From: G965262015 sp965262015 | Lineage (GTDB): Bacteria; Spirochaetota; Leptospiria; Turneriellales; CBDBES01 | Length of the DNA stretch: 64,000 bases | Direction of reading: 5' to 3' | Assembly (NCBI GenBank): GCA_965262015.1 | Contig: OZ253494.1 | Location: 62,001-126,000, forward strand | Shown here: positions 25,376 through 33,729 of the stretch, one piece after another | Layout: each line of letters opens with the position of its first letter | Position numbering within the stretch: position 1 is the stretch's first letter | Notes under the pieces: generated by a model | Databases searched by the model: none | Seen by the model: only the letters and a program-made list of their open reading frames with translations | What the model was told of the DNA's origin: nothing | Translations under genes and position numbers: made by a program

Positions 25376-26854
25376 ATGAATTATCGAATACTGTCATTTA
25401 TCTTAGGTACCTTACTGTTAATTAATTCTGGTATTCTTGTAATTTTTATTGTGGTAGCCATTAGTGTTTATCCTAATGAGAATCAGGCAATTCCTTTCTT
25501 CATTGCTTGCCTAATTAGTATACTATTAGCTTTTATTGGGCGTTTTCTAGGTAGAAATCGTCTAGACCAGGAACTTACATATCGAGAGGGTTATGTGGTA
25601 GCTAGTGTTGGATGGATGTTAGTTGCTTTTATTGGTGCCTTACCTTTCTATTTCTCGGGTGTGGTCTCTTCTTTTACGGATGCCTATTTTGAAAGTATAA
25701 GTGGTTTTACTACGACGGGTGCATCTATTTTTACTGTGATCGCTAATAAAGGTCATACACTTTTATTATGGCGTTCTTTTTCGCAGTGGTTAGGTGGGAT
25801 GGGTATTATTGTATTAACACTAGCGATTTTACCAACTATGAGTAATCGTACCATGCATCTTTTTTCAGCAGAGGTCTCAGGGCCTACACCCGAGAAATTA
25901 ATGCCCCGTATATCTGAAACAGCACGAAACCTCTATTTTACTTATACCGGATTAACAGTATTACAAATTTTGTTATTACATTTTAATGGTATGGATCTAT
26001 TTTCTGCACTATGTCATAGTTTTGGTACTTTATCTACTGGTGGTTTTTCTCCCCTCAATGCCTCCATCGGGTCTTATTATCAAGAGCAGGCACACCCTCA
26101 TTATCTTCGTTTTGAAACAATCATCACGCTATTTATGTTTTTAGCAGGATGTAATTTTTCTCTACACTATAAATTTCTCACCGGCGATAAACGAGCTTAC
26201 TGGAACAATAATGAATTCCGGTATTATCTGGGTATTACTCTTTGTGTGATCATGGCTTTATGCTACGATTTATATAGTACCGATATCTATAATAATTTTA
26301 GTACGATTTTTAGACATGCAACTTTTACAGGTATCTCTATATTGACGGGTACTGGATTTGCGACTGAAGACTATAACAAGTGGCCTTCTTTTTCAAAAAG
26401 CTTGATTATTTTTATCATGTTTTTTGGTGGTATGGCAGGTTCTACAGCTGGAGGAATAAAAATCATCCGTGTAATGGTGATGGGGAAGGAAGCCTTTAAC
26501 GAAATACGTCGAGCCATTCACCCTAAGCAGATTATCACAGTGAGATTAGGGCAAGATAGTTTAAGTAAGGATGTAATTTCCACGATCCATGGCTTTGTCA
26601 TTATCTACATCATTGTTTATTTTGTTGGAGTTTGCTTATTAGGCTTTTCTGGTCTAGATTATGAATCTTTGAGCAGTATGACCATTGCTTGTTTGGGTAA
26701 TGTTGGTCCTGGGCTTGCTGTTGTTGGTCCCGCTTCTAATTTTTCTAGCTTACCCGATAGTTGTAAATGGGTACTCATTGTATTTATGTTATTGGGGAGA
26801 CTCGAATTATTTCCGGTGTTAACTTTATGCTTGCCCACCATGTGGAAAAAATAA
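25376..26854 (+). CDS. trkH: Potassium uptake protein, TrkH/KtrB family
   Basis: Channel-like subunit of a Trk/Ktr potassium uptake system. About ten hydrophobic segments in 492 residues and four P-loop filters are readable: SGFTTTGAS, FGTLSTGGFSP, TGTGFATEDY, and LGNVGPGLAVVG. The C-terminal end GRLELFPVLTLCLPTMWKK matches the family. The length and extra N-terminal segments favour TrkH over KtrB. The expected regulatory TrkA/KtrA gene is not adjacent; a small membrane protein follows instead. Confidence 0.92.
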   Translation: MNYRILSFILGTLLLINSGILVIFIVVAISVYPNENQAIPFFIACLISILLAFIGRFLGRNRLDQELTYREGYVVASVGWMLVAFIGALPFYFSGVVSSFTDAYFESISGFTTTGASIFTVIANKGHTLLLWRSFSQWLGGMGIIVLTLAILPTMSNRTMHLFSAEVSGPTPEKLMPRISETARNLYFTYTGLTVLQILLLHFNGMDLFSALCHSFGTLSTGGFSPLNASIGSYYQEQAHPHYLRFETIITLFMFLAGCNFSLHYKFLTGDKRAYWNNNEFRYYLGITLCVIMALCYDLYSTDIYNNFSTIFRHATFTGISILTGTGFATEDYNKWPSFSKSLIIFIMFFGGMAGSTAGGIKIIRVMVMGKEAFNEIRRAIHPKQIITVRLGQDSLSKDVISTIHGFVIIYIIVYFVGVCLLGFSGLDYESLSSMTIACLGNVGPGLAVVGPASNFSSLPDSCKWVLIVFMLLGRLELFPVLTLCLPTMWKK

Positions 26855-26986
26855 TCATGGGTCACTGTAGGAAAGAGGTGTTTCTATTGTTTTTTTAGTT
26901 ATTGATGTTCTATTTACAGGAGGATGCGTTAGATAATATACTGGAGACAGTGTATTGTTCCTTTGTCTCCATCAAATAATAAAACT

Positions 26987-27358
26987 ATGCAACCGTCACC
27001 ATACAAAGAATCTTCTTCAAACTCACTTTACGAAGCTCCATCTTTTTCTCATTCTTTAAAAGTGCCGTCTATCTTGCTTTTAAAACTGAAAATACTTATG
27101 ATAGCAAATACGGTTAATTGGCGTCCTTATCTTGTATCATATATATGTGTTATGTCCGCACTGGGAATATTATTGTATTTCAAAATGATATGGTTTGGGG
27201 GATGGGCATATGGTTGGGCTATATATAATATCTTAGTAATTACTTTAGGTATACTCTCCACTTGTTTATGGTTTCCCTTAATCATGTCTTTTACCAAAAC
27301 AAGGAGTAATTATCATTCTTTAGAGGAAAGATTTCACTTTTTGAATAATTCTGAATAG
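26987..27358 (+). CDS. Small two-segment membrane protein of unknown function
   Basis: Predicted 123-residue protein starting at ATG 26987; a TTG at 26963 would add 8 residues. It has two hydrophobic segments (about residues 45-70 and 75-105), a Ser/Thr-rich N-terminal part and a polar C-terminal tail. It is not recognised as any family. It lies 132 bases after trkH and is convergent with lepA, 12 bases apart. A function related to potassium transport is possible but not shown. Confidence 0.5.
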   Translation: MQPSPYKESSSNSLYEAPSFSHSLKVPSILLLKLKILMIANTVNWRPYLVSYICVMSALGILLYFKMIWFGGWAYGWAIYNILVITLGILSTCLWFPLIMSFTKTRSNYHSLEERFHFLNNSE

Positions 27359-27370
27359 AGAATGTTGTGT

Positions 27371-29185
27371 TTAGTCATTCTTTAAGACCGATAAGAAAGC
27401 AGCTTGGGGGATTTCCACATTACCTACCATTTTCATTTTTTTCTTACCTTCTTTTTGTTTTTCGAGTAGCTTTCTTTTACGAGTGACATCGCCACCATAA
27501 CATTTCGCTGTGACATTTTTTCTTAACGCTGTAATATTTTCTCGTGCGATGACCTTACTGCCAACCGTAGCTTGTAAAGCGATCTGGAATTGGTGCTTTT
27601 TTATGGCATTTTTTAGTGTTTGTATCATCTCTCGTCCTATTGTATCTGCTTTTTTTTTATGAACCATGGTAGATAGTGCATCAACTCGTACCTGATGTAC
27701 TAGAATGTCCAGTTTAACTAACTCGCTTTTACGATAGCTATTTAATTCATAGTCAAGACTAGCATAACCTTTACTTAAGCCTTTCAATTGATTGTAAAAT
27801 TTAAGTATCATTTCAGCTAGAGGTACTAAATATATAATTTGAACTGTTTCAGCATCAATATAGTTGAAGGATTGGTGTTCTCCTCTATGCTCTTGTAATA
27901 GCTCTAAAATATTTCCTACATAATCCACTGGTGTAATAATATTTGTTTTTACGTATGGTTCTTCGATGTGCGTCATTTGTGTAGATTCGGGCAGTTGACT
28001 AGGATTATCTATTTGCTTATAGGTATTATCTTTACCATAAACATGGTATTTTACAGATGGTGCAGTAGTCAGTAGATATAGACCAAATTCTCTCTCTAAT
28101 CGTTCTTTAACGATTTCCATATGAAGTATGCCTAAATAACCTACTCGAAATCCAAAACCCAATGCATTACTACTTTCAGGCTCAAATGTAAGAGCAGCAT
28201 CATTTAAAGCTAGTTTTTCTATCGAATCTTTAAGTTTATTATAATCTTGTGCATCGATTGGGAATAAACCAGAAAAAACCATTGGTTTAACTTCTTTGTA
28301 TTTAAAAACAGATGTAATAGGCTTTGTATTATGCGGATGTACGATGGTATCTCCCAACATAACTTCTGAAACATTTTTAATGCCTGTTATAATATATCCT
28401 ACCTGCCCCGCATACAGTTGTGGCAGTTGGACTAAATCTAATTGGCAGATACCTATTTCATTGATAATGCTTTTTCTTTTTTTATTAATAAAATAAACTT
28501 CATCATTTTTTTGTATCGAACCATCATATATTCTTATCTTTTCTATAACACCCCGATAAGCATCATAATAGGCATCGTAAATTATAGCTTGTAGACCAGA
28601 AGTGTTGTGTGTGGTTGGTGCAGGGATATGTTGTATAATGGCCTCCACAAGTTCCAGTATCCCCATACCTGTTTTAGCTGATACACAAACAGCGTCTTCC
28701 CCGCCCAGGCCCAAGGTAGTATCTAGTTGTTTTCTTGTTTTTTCTATATTCGCTGCGGGTAGGTCGATCTTGTTAATCACAGGCACAATCATTAAATCAG
28801 CTTCCAAAGCTAAATAAAAATTTGCAATCGTCTGTGCCTGAATACCTTGTGTCGCATCAATAAGTAATAAGACACCTTCACATGCAGCAAGAGAGCGAGC
28901 CACTTCATATGAGAAGTCTACATGGCCAGGTGTATCAATCAGGTTAAATAAATACTGCTCTTTATTTTTTGATGTAAATAGGAAACTAGCTGAATTAGAT
29001 TTAATGGTGATGCCTCTTTCACGTTCCAAATCCATACTGTCTAATATCTGGTCTTTTTTATCACGCTGAGTAATCATTTCACTCAGTTCTAGTATTCTGT
29101 CTGCTAGGGTACTTTTACCATGATCGATATGTGCAATAATCGAGAAATTACGTATATGTGAGATAGGGATTCGATTGGTATCCAT
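27371..29185 (-). CDS. lepA: Elongation factor 4 (LepA) GTPase
   Basis: Ribosome-associated GTPase of 604 residues. The G1 motif AHIDHGKSTLADR is at the N terminus, with DTPGHVDFSYEV and NKIDLPAA. Family-specific are the C-terminal domain with RKSELVKLDILVHQVRVDALSTMVH and the final KKKMKMVGNVEIPQAAFLSVLK. The LepA C-terminal end is complete. Divergent from the small basic protein at 29295 with a 109-base gap. Confidence 0.97.
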   Translation of the reverse strand: MDTNRIPISHIRNFSIIAHIDHGKSTLADRILELSEMITQRDKKDQILDSMDLERERGITIKSNSASFLFTSKNKEQYLFNLIDTPGHVDFSYEVARSLAACEGVLLLIDATQGIQAQTIANFYLALEADLMIVPVINKIDLPAANIEKTRKQLDTTLGLGGEDAVCVSAKTGMGILELVEAIIQHIPAPTTHNTSGLQAIIYDAYYDAYRGVIEKIRIYDGSIQKNDEVYFINKKRKSIINEIGICQLDLVQLPQLYAGQVGYIITGIKNVSEVMLGDTIVHPHNTKPITSVFKYKEVKPMVFSGLFPIDAQDYNKLKDSIEKLALNDAALTFEPESSNALGFGFRVGYLGILHMEIVKERLEREFGLYLLTTAPSVKYHVYGKDNTYKQIDNPSQLPESTQMTHIEEPYVKTNIITPVDYVGNILELLQEHRGEHQSFNYIDAETVQIIYLVPLAEMILKFYNQLKGLSKGYASLDYELNSYRKSELVKLDILVHQVRVDALSTMVHKKKADTIGREMIQTLKNAIKKHQFQIALQATVGSKVIARENITALRKNVTAKCYGGDVTRKRKLLEKQKEGKKKMKMVGNVEIPQAAFLSVLKND

Positions 29186-29294
29186 TAGAGGTAGATGGGA
29201 AACTTACATGGTTATGGTCGCTGTCAAGAATATTGTACGTAATTGTTAAAAAGAGCATTTACATCTGATGTCACTTACAAATAACATACCAACT

Positions 29295-29384
29295 ATGCCG
29301 AGCGGTAAGAAAAGAAAAAAGTGGAAGATCGCTAATCACAAGCGTAAGAAGAAGCGACGCGCTAATCGTCATAAGAAGAAATAG
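29295..29384 (+). CDS. 29-residue basic protein, AURKAIP1/COX24 (mS38/bS22-like) type
   Basis: A very short reading frame encodes MPSGKKRKKWKIANHKR and continues with KKKRRANRHKKK, 29 residues of which more than half are Lys or Arg. The MPSGKKRK-x-K-I-x-x-HKRKK pattern is that of AURKAIP1/COX24-domain proteins, related to mitochondrial mS38 and mycobacterial bS22, small ribosomal subunit proteins near the decoding site. No strong ribosome binding site precedes it. It lies between lepA and an envelope gene. Recognition comes from memory of the family, not from a search. Confidence 0.75.
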   Translation: MPSGKKRKKWKIANHKRKKKRRANRHKKK

Positions 29385-29456
29385 CTCTACAGGGTAAAAT
29401 TTGTTGACGGGCTTTATTTGCTCGGAATAATTTCCGATACCATTCTTGGTATCTTT

Positions 29457-30401
29457 ATGTTTTGTTTACGCTGTTTCCCCTGTTACATAGGTTTCCTATG
29501 TGGGCTTTTTATGGCTTTGCCAATACATAGTCTTCCTGATCCCATCTACGAAGCCATTAATTCTGTAGTGCTAGAGCTTAAGCATGATCTAAGGCATGTT
29601 GCTTCCATCACGGATAGGGTTTTGTTGGTAAATATCGAGATGTCTGACACATTTAAGACAGATAGCCGAAGCCATTTTATTAACACCTTATCATCATTAG
29701 TGTATAAGAATCTTCATTTTCCTCTATGCAGTGAATGTGCAGCTCCTAGAGCAGAAATTAGTGGTGGTAAATTTATTGTTAAAAAAGGTGCCTTGCCTAA
29801 AGAGAAATTAAATGTCCTTCTGAAAAGCTATGACTCTAAATATTATGCCAAGGTAGCGTTGTTGTACACGGGTACTCGTGTAATCTTAGCATTCTACTTG
29901 TATGATAGTGTTTCTGATCGACCTGCATGGCAAAAAAAATATCAAAGTCGTTTATTATTTCTTTCTAAAACAGGTTTTACTGTTTCATTTGGTCTACATT
30001 CCATAATTACTTCAGACCCTAGAGCGTATCCACTAGAATTCTCTTTACTATTGGGAGAAAGAATATACGGGATTGGTAAGGTAGGCCTTTCTGTACTTGT
30101 TACACAAAACTCTACAGTAATTCCTAGTATCTATACCATGGGTATAGATTTTTTACTCAATTTGAATGAATTATTTAGGTATAATATTTATTGGCTCTCA
30201 TTTTCCTTGACTACTCGTGTGAATCTTTCTCTTTTCCCTCTATTGCCCAGACAGGTTTTAACCAGTTTTGGTGCCCAGTTTGATGTGGGTGCCTATACAT
30301 TTTTACGTGTGGAAGCTTTAAGAAGTTTTTCACTTACTGAAGGACAGACCAGAACTTTCCCTTGGTCTCTAGTAGTTGGCTTTGGTTCCCATTTATGGTA
30401 G
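29457..30401 (+). CDS. Secreted protein with probable C-terminal beta-barrel
   Basis: About 314 residues. An N-terminal hydrophobic signal (YIGFLCGLFMALPIHS) precedes a soluble region. The C-terminal half from about residue 165 is rich in alternating hydrophobic strands and ends in GFGSHLW, a terminal aromatic residue like those of outer membrane barrels. ATG 29457 was chosen; a TTG at 29418 is also in frame. It overlaps the upstream end of the next open frame but the true next start is at 30427, 25 bases later. It may be an outer membrane part of the motor-like cluster; no family was recognised. Confidence 0.5.
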   Translation: MFCLRCFPCYIGFLCGLFMALPIHSLPDPIYEAINSVVLELKHDLRHVASITDRVLLVNIEMSDTFKTDSRSHFINTLSSLVYKNLHFPLCSECAAPRAEISGGKFIVKKGALPKEKLNVLLKSYDSKYYAKVALLYTGTRVILAFYLYDSVSDRPAWQKKYQSRLLFLSKTGFTVSFGLHSIITSDPRAYPLEFSLLLGERIYGIGKVGLSVLVTQNSTVIPSIYTMGIDFLLNLNELFRYNIYWLSFSLTTRVNLSLFPLLPRQVLTSFGAQFDVGAYTFLRVEALRSFSLTEGQTRTFPWSLVVGFGSHLW

Positions 30402-30426
30402 TATTGATAGAGAAGTGATAGATACA

Positions 30427-31245
30427 ATGTGTAAAAAACAAATACATATATTTGTTATTGGCGTAATCTTATTACTAACAGGTGTAGTGCATGCTATTTC
30501 TGTGCAAGAAGGTGAACAGACAGTAATTATTAATTATCGAGGTAAAAGTTATCCGGTAAAGATGAACCCAAATTATTATAACTCTTCCGAATATTCTGTT
30601 GAATTAGATGTTAAAGAATTAAAAAGACAAAACAAAACAGACGTAGGTGATTTGAAAAAATTACTGCGAAAAGCTTATTTGGCTTCTCCCAGAAAACTAA
30701 GAAACTTACTCTTTAAGGCAAATTTATCATACCAGAAAGGGGAGTATGATCGATGTTTTGAAATACTTGAGGAAACAGAGTTCCGCTTCCCAGCTAGCTA
30801 TCTAGCTAAAACAATGAAAGGTTCTCTGTATTATTTACTAGGTGCACCAGAATTAGCTGTATCCGTTTGGAAAGAGTCTATTGGACTCAATGCTTCCCAA
30901 CCAGGACTAATAAAGTTTATGGCTGGTATTGAGAAAAAACTTACTGGTAAAATTACAGAATATAACTCTGATGGAAGCCCAGTTCGTTCAGTAGTAGCTA
31001 TTCAGCCCAACAGTATAAGTCAAAAAGAGTCTCTAGCCATTAAAGAAGTTGAAGCTACAAGAAAGGCTGAAGCTAAAGGAAAGGCTGAAGCTACAAGAAA
31101 GGCTGAAGCTACAAGAAAGACCGAAGCCAAAAGAAAGACCGAAGCTACAAGAAAGGCCAAAGCCAAAAGAAAGACCGAAGCTACAAGAAAGGCCAAAGCC
31201 AAAAGAAAGGCCTTAGAAGAAGAATGGGGTAATGATGGTTTTTAA
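30427..31245 (+). CDS. Periplasmic helical protein with basic EATRKA repeat tail
   Basis: ATG 30427 opens a typical signal peptide (FVIGVILLLTGVVHA with an Ala-x-Ala-type end). Residues 80-175 read like TPR-type helices (KANLSYQKGEYDRCFEILEE, then MKGSLYYLLGAPELAVSVWKESI). Residues 209-262 are nine hexapeptides of the form EATRKA or KAKRKT, encoded by 18-bp repeats. The protein ends ALEEEWGNDGF and overlaps the FliG-like gene by 14 bases. Such a basic, probably helical tail could bind peptidoglycan or another protein; this is inference. Confidence 0.6.
   Translation: MCKKQIHIFVIGVILLLTGVVHAISVQEGEQTVIINYRGKSYPVKMNPNYYNSSEYSVELDVKELKRQNKTDVGDLKKLLRKAYLASPRKLRNLLFKANLSYQKGEYDRCFEILEETEFRFPASYLAKTMKGSLYYLLGAPELAVSVWKESIGLNASQPGLIKFMAGIEKKLTGKITEYNSDGSPVRSVVAIQPNSISQKESLAIKEVEATRKAEAKGKAEATRKAEATRKTEAKRKTEATRKAKAKRKTEATRKAKAKRKALEEEWGNDGF
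31051..31212 (+). repeat. Nine tandem 18-bp repeats
   Basis: Nine contiguous 18-bp units of the form GAAGCTACAAGAAAGGCT, with variants starting AAAGCC and ending GACC or GGCC. They encode the hexapeptides in the preceding feature. The array is in frame, so copy-number changes would keep the reading frame and only lengthen or shorten the tail. Confidence 0.95.
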
Positions 31246-32935
31246 CAAGTACGCTGGTTTGTTATGTGGCGTTACCATGGTTATCACATGCTCTGTTTTA
31301 TATTCTAGCGGTAACTTAATCAGAAAAATTAATTTAGAGAATCTAGTTACTGGACAACTAAATCAAGAACTCAAGCAATATCTACCCGTAAAAAGTTACG
31401 CTGTTTTTACCAGTATACAATTAAAAACAGTCAAAGGCAAAGAGTTAATTGAAGGTGAAGTGATTACTGATAACCCTATTGATGACGACGAGAAGCCTGA
31501 GCTTCCAGGTTTTGAAGTATTACCTGATTTTTCTAAGAGGCGTAGCAGTGAACGGAAGAGAGAATCTTATGAATTCGTAGCCCGAGATGAGCTTTCTAGC
31601 GTAGACATTAAAGTTTTATTGAGTGATCAATTACTAGATGAGGCAATTTCTACTGCTAAATTAGTGGTACTAGATAAAGTACAGTCTAGCTTCGGTAATA
31701 TTGCCACAGTGAATTTTTTGACTAGTAGTTTTGCCACAGAGAAGCTGCCCGAATTAGAACCTGAAAAAACTCCTTTAGAAAAAGTAACCTCTATTTTTAC
31801 CGTGTACTGGCCTTATTTACTTGTAAGCTTATTAGTGTTACTATTAATATGGTTACTGGTGCGCTTGTTTCAATACAAGCCAGAAAAAAAACCTCATGAA
31901 CCAGCACTTGACCAGAAGCAACCAGATGATCCACCGCCACCAAGCCAGCAATATTCTGATGAGTTTTTAGAGTTATTACGTAGGCAAACGTTACAAGAGG
32001 TAGTGGATGAATTTGCTAAGGAAGTTGTGCGAGAACCTTTTATATCTCGTAAGTTTTTGTCTCAGTTAAGAGAAGATGATCAAAAAAATATTCACCTTAG
32101 TTTACAAACACATCCATTACGTAGCCTATTCAGCCAATATTTTTCCTTACCACCACTAACCCAAGAAGATGTAGATGATACAGACCTCAAAGATAAGTTA
32201 TCACGCTTAAAGGCTACCGTAGGTGAGCTGAAAAATTACCAAACGATAGGCAAACTTCGATTACAAAATCCATTTGGTTTATTGTCTTTTTTTACAGATG
32301 TTGAATTAAAAAAGTTGTTTGAAAATAAAAGTTGTCTGGATATATTTGCAATGCTAGACCATCTTACAAAAGAACAAATGCAAGGTGCTATTCAGGGATT
32401 AGATAATGATGAAAAAGTGCGCTTAATTACCATGCTACAAAATAGCGAGACATTGGTGCCTCAGCAAAAAAAAGAAATAGTTACCAAGCTACAAGAAGAA
32501 CTGCGAGACATTGTTAGTGCATTTAAAGCAGAGTTTTCTAATAAGCAGACCATGGTGGGGGTAGCCATGGATGCATTACAAGATGATGAAGAGAAATTGC
32601 GTACTGTGTTAGACGAGAATCCTGGATTACAATCTAACTATTCTTATTATTTGCGTACTATGGAAGATGTTCTCAATCTAGAGGCACCCACGATACAGAG
32701 AGGAATAGAGCAAACATCTAATGATAGTTTGGCACGTGTTATTTATGCTCTGGATGATGAGGTACAACAAGAGAAATTTTTGACTTTTATACCAGATATA
32801 AGAAGAGATATTATAAATTCACTCTTACTTACTTTACAAGATGATGATAAGGACACATACAGGGCAGATGTGTTAGTTTTTAAAGCAAATTTTAAAAAAG
32901 ACTTTCAAGCAAGCTTCAAAGAAAAGAGTACTTAA
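31232..32935 (+). CDS. Membrane protein with FliG-like cytoplasmic domains
   Basis: A 567-residue protein. Residues 8-26 are an N-terminal hydrophobic segment, 27-190 an extracytoplasmic region, 192-213 a second membrane segment (WPYLLVSLLVLLLIWLLV), and a proline-rich linker leads to the cytoplasmic part. Residues 347-425 resemble the FliG middle domain (NPFGLLSFFTDVELKKLF, HLTKEQMQGAIQGL). Residues 474-560 resemble the FliG C-terminal motor domain: MEDVLNLEAPTIQRGIEQ aligns with FEDI-x2-LD-x3-IQ, and LARVIYAL with LA-x-ALKGA. The FliF-like position of the membrane part and FliG-like tail suggests a one-piece rotor base. It overlaps the previous gene by 14 bases and is 2 bases from the MotA-like gene. 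Confidence 0.72.
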   Translation: MMVFNKYAGLLCGVTMVITCSVLYSSGNLIRKINLENLVTGQLNQELKQYLPVKSYAVFTSIQLKTVKGKELIEGEVITDNPIDDDEKPELPGFEVLPDFSKRRSSERKRESYEFVARDELSSVDIKVLLSDQLLDEAISTAKLVVLDKVQSSFGNIATVNFLTSSFATEKLPELEPEKTPLEKVTSIFTVYWPYLLVSLLVLLLIWLLVRLFQYKPEKKPHEPALDQKQPDDPPPPSQQYSDEFLELLRRQTLQEVVDEFAKEVVREPFISRKFLSQLREDDQKNIHLSLQTHPLRSLFSQYFSLPPLTQEDVDDTDLKDKLSRLKATVGELKNYQTIGKLRLQNPFGLLSFFTDVELKKLFENKSCLDIFAMLDHLTKEQMQGAIQGLDNDEKVRLITMLQNSETLVPQQKKEIVTKLQEELRDIVSAFKAEFSNKQTMVGVAMDALQDDEEKLRTVLDENPGLQSNYSYYLRTMEDVLNLEAPTIQRGIEQTSNDSLARVIYALDDEVQQEKFLTFIPDIRRDIINSLLLTLQDDDKDTYRADVLVFKANFKKDFQASFKEKST

Positions 32936-32937
32936 TT

Positions 32938-33714
32938 ATGCGTCGTTTGGTTGACATCGTTACCCAGATAATAGGGATTTTTTTTCTATTCCTCGCTTTT
33001 TATGTATCCTTGGAGGCAGAAGCTTCCAAGCCTCAGTATCATGTAATACATTATCCATCTTTGATGCTTGTTTCTTTTATCTTGTTAGGGGTTGTTTTTG
33101 CTTCAGAAGGATTGAGTAAAGTACTAGGCTTATTAGGCCAATTATGGACTTCCCCTTCTAAAGTAGAGTCACGATTAAGAGTGATACAGAGTAATCTAGA
33201 GGCGATGAGTGATGTATTCTATAAACAAGGTCCTTCGGGCTTAAAAAGTCATGTTAATAGTTTACCAAGTATTCCTGCAGTGTGGTCTATTGTGATTAAT
33301 CAGTTAGAAAGTAAATTGTCTGCACCTGATATCCAATTATTATTAAAATACTCGGCTATTCAATTCGAAAATAGAACCAACCAAAACATTCAGATTTTAA
33401 ATGTTTTATCAGCCATGGCTCCCTCGGCAGGTGTATTGGGTACAGTAATTGGCTTGATCAAGTTATTAGGTAATCTGGAAAATTTATCTAATCTTGGTAG
33501 TGATATGTCACTGGCATTAATCACTACACTCTATGGTGTTTTTTATGGGACAATCGTTTTAAAACCCTTCATAGCACGTCTAGAAAATCTAAAAAAATTA
33601 CAATTACAGACTTATGATCAGGCACAATTCTGGGTCAATCTAGTGAATAATAGAAAACCTAGCTTTTATTTAAATCCCAAATATTTTGATGCCAGGGATA
33701 AGAGTAATAAATAA
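32938..33714 (+). CDS. MotA/TolQ/ExbB-family proton channel protein
   Basis: A 258-residue protein with two membrane segments near residues 8-26 and 40-58, a cytoplasmic loop of about 100 residues, and two more segments near 160-178 and 190-212. The third segment reads MAPSAGVLGTVIGLIKLL and the fourth contains LALITTLYGVFYGTIVLKPF; these are the MotA/ExbB signature segments, with the Pro and the small residues facing the ion path. The topology with a large loop after segment 2 is MotA-like. It starts in TTATG after the FliG-like gene, 2 bases away, and the MotB-like gene starts 15 bases after it. Confidence 0.88.
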   Translation: MRRLVDIVTQIIGIFFLFLAFYVSLEAEASKPQYHVIHYPSLMLVSFILLGVVFASEGLSKVLGLLGQLWTSPSKVESRLRVIQSNLEAMSDVFYKQGPSGLKSHVNSLPSIPAVWSIVINQLESKLSAPDIQLLLKYSAIQFENRTNQNIQILNVLSAMAPSAGVLGTVIGLIKLLGNLENLSNLGSDMSLALITTLYGVFYGTIVLKPFIARLENLKKLQLQTYDQAQFWVNLVNNRKPSFYLNPKYFDARDKSNK

Positions 33715-33729
33715 GAGTAATTTTTGTAA

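Noticed and set aside
29403..29434. TTGACG to ATAATT as a promoter for the barrel-like gene
   Set aside because: It resembles a promoter, but overlaps the alternative TTG start at 29418 and cannot be told from chance in AT-rich DNA.
31020..31202. Minus-strand frame of Ala/Val/Leu repeats
   Set aside because: It is only the reverse reading of the 18-bp repeats that code the EATRKA tail.
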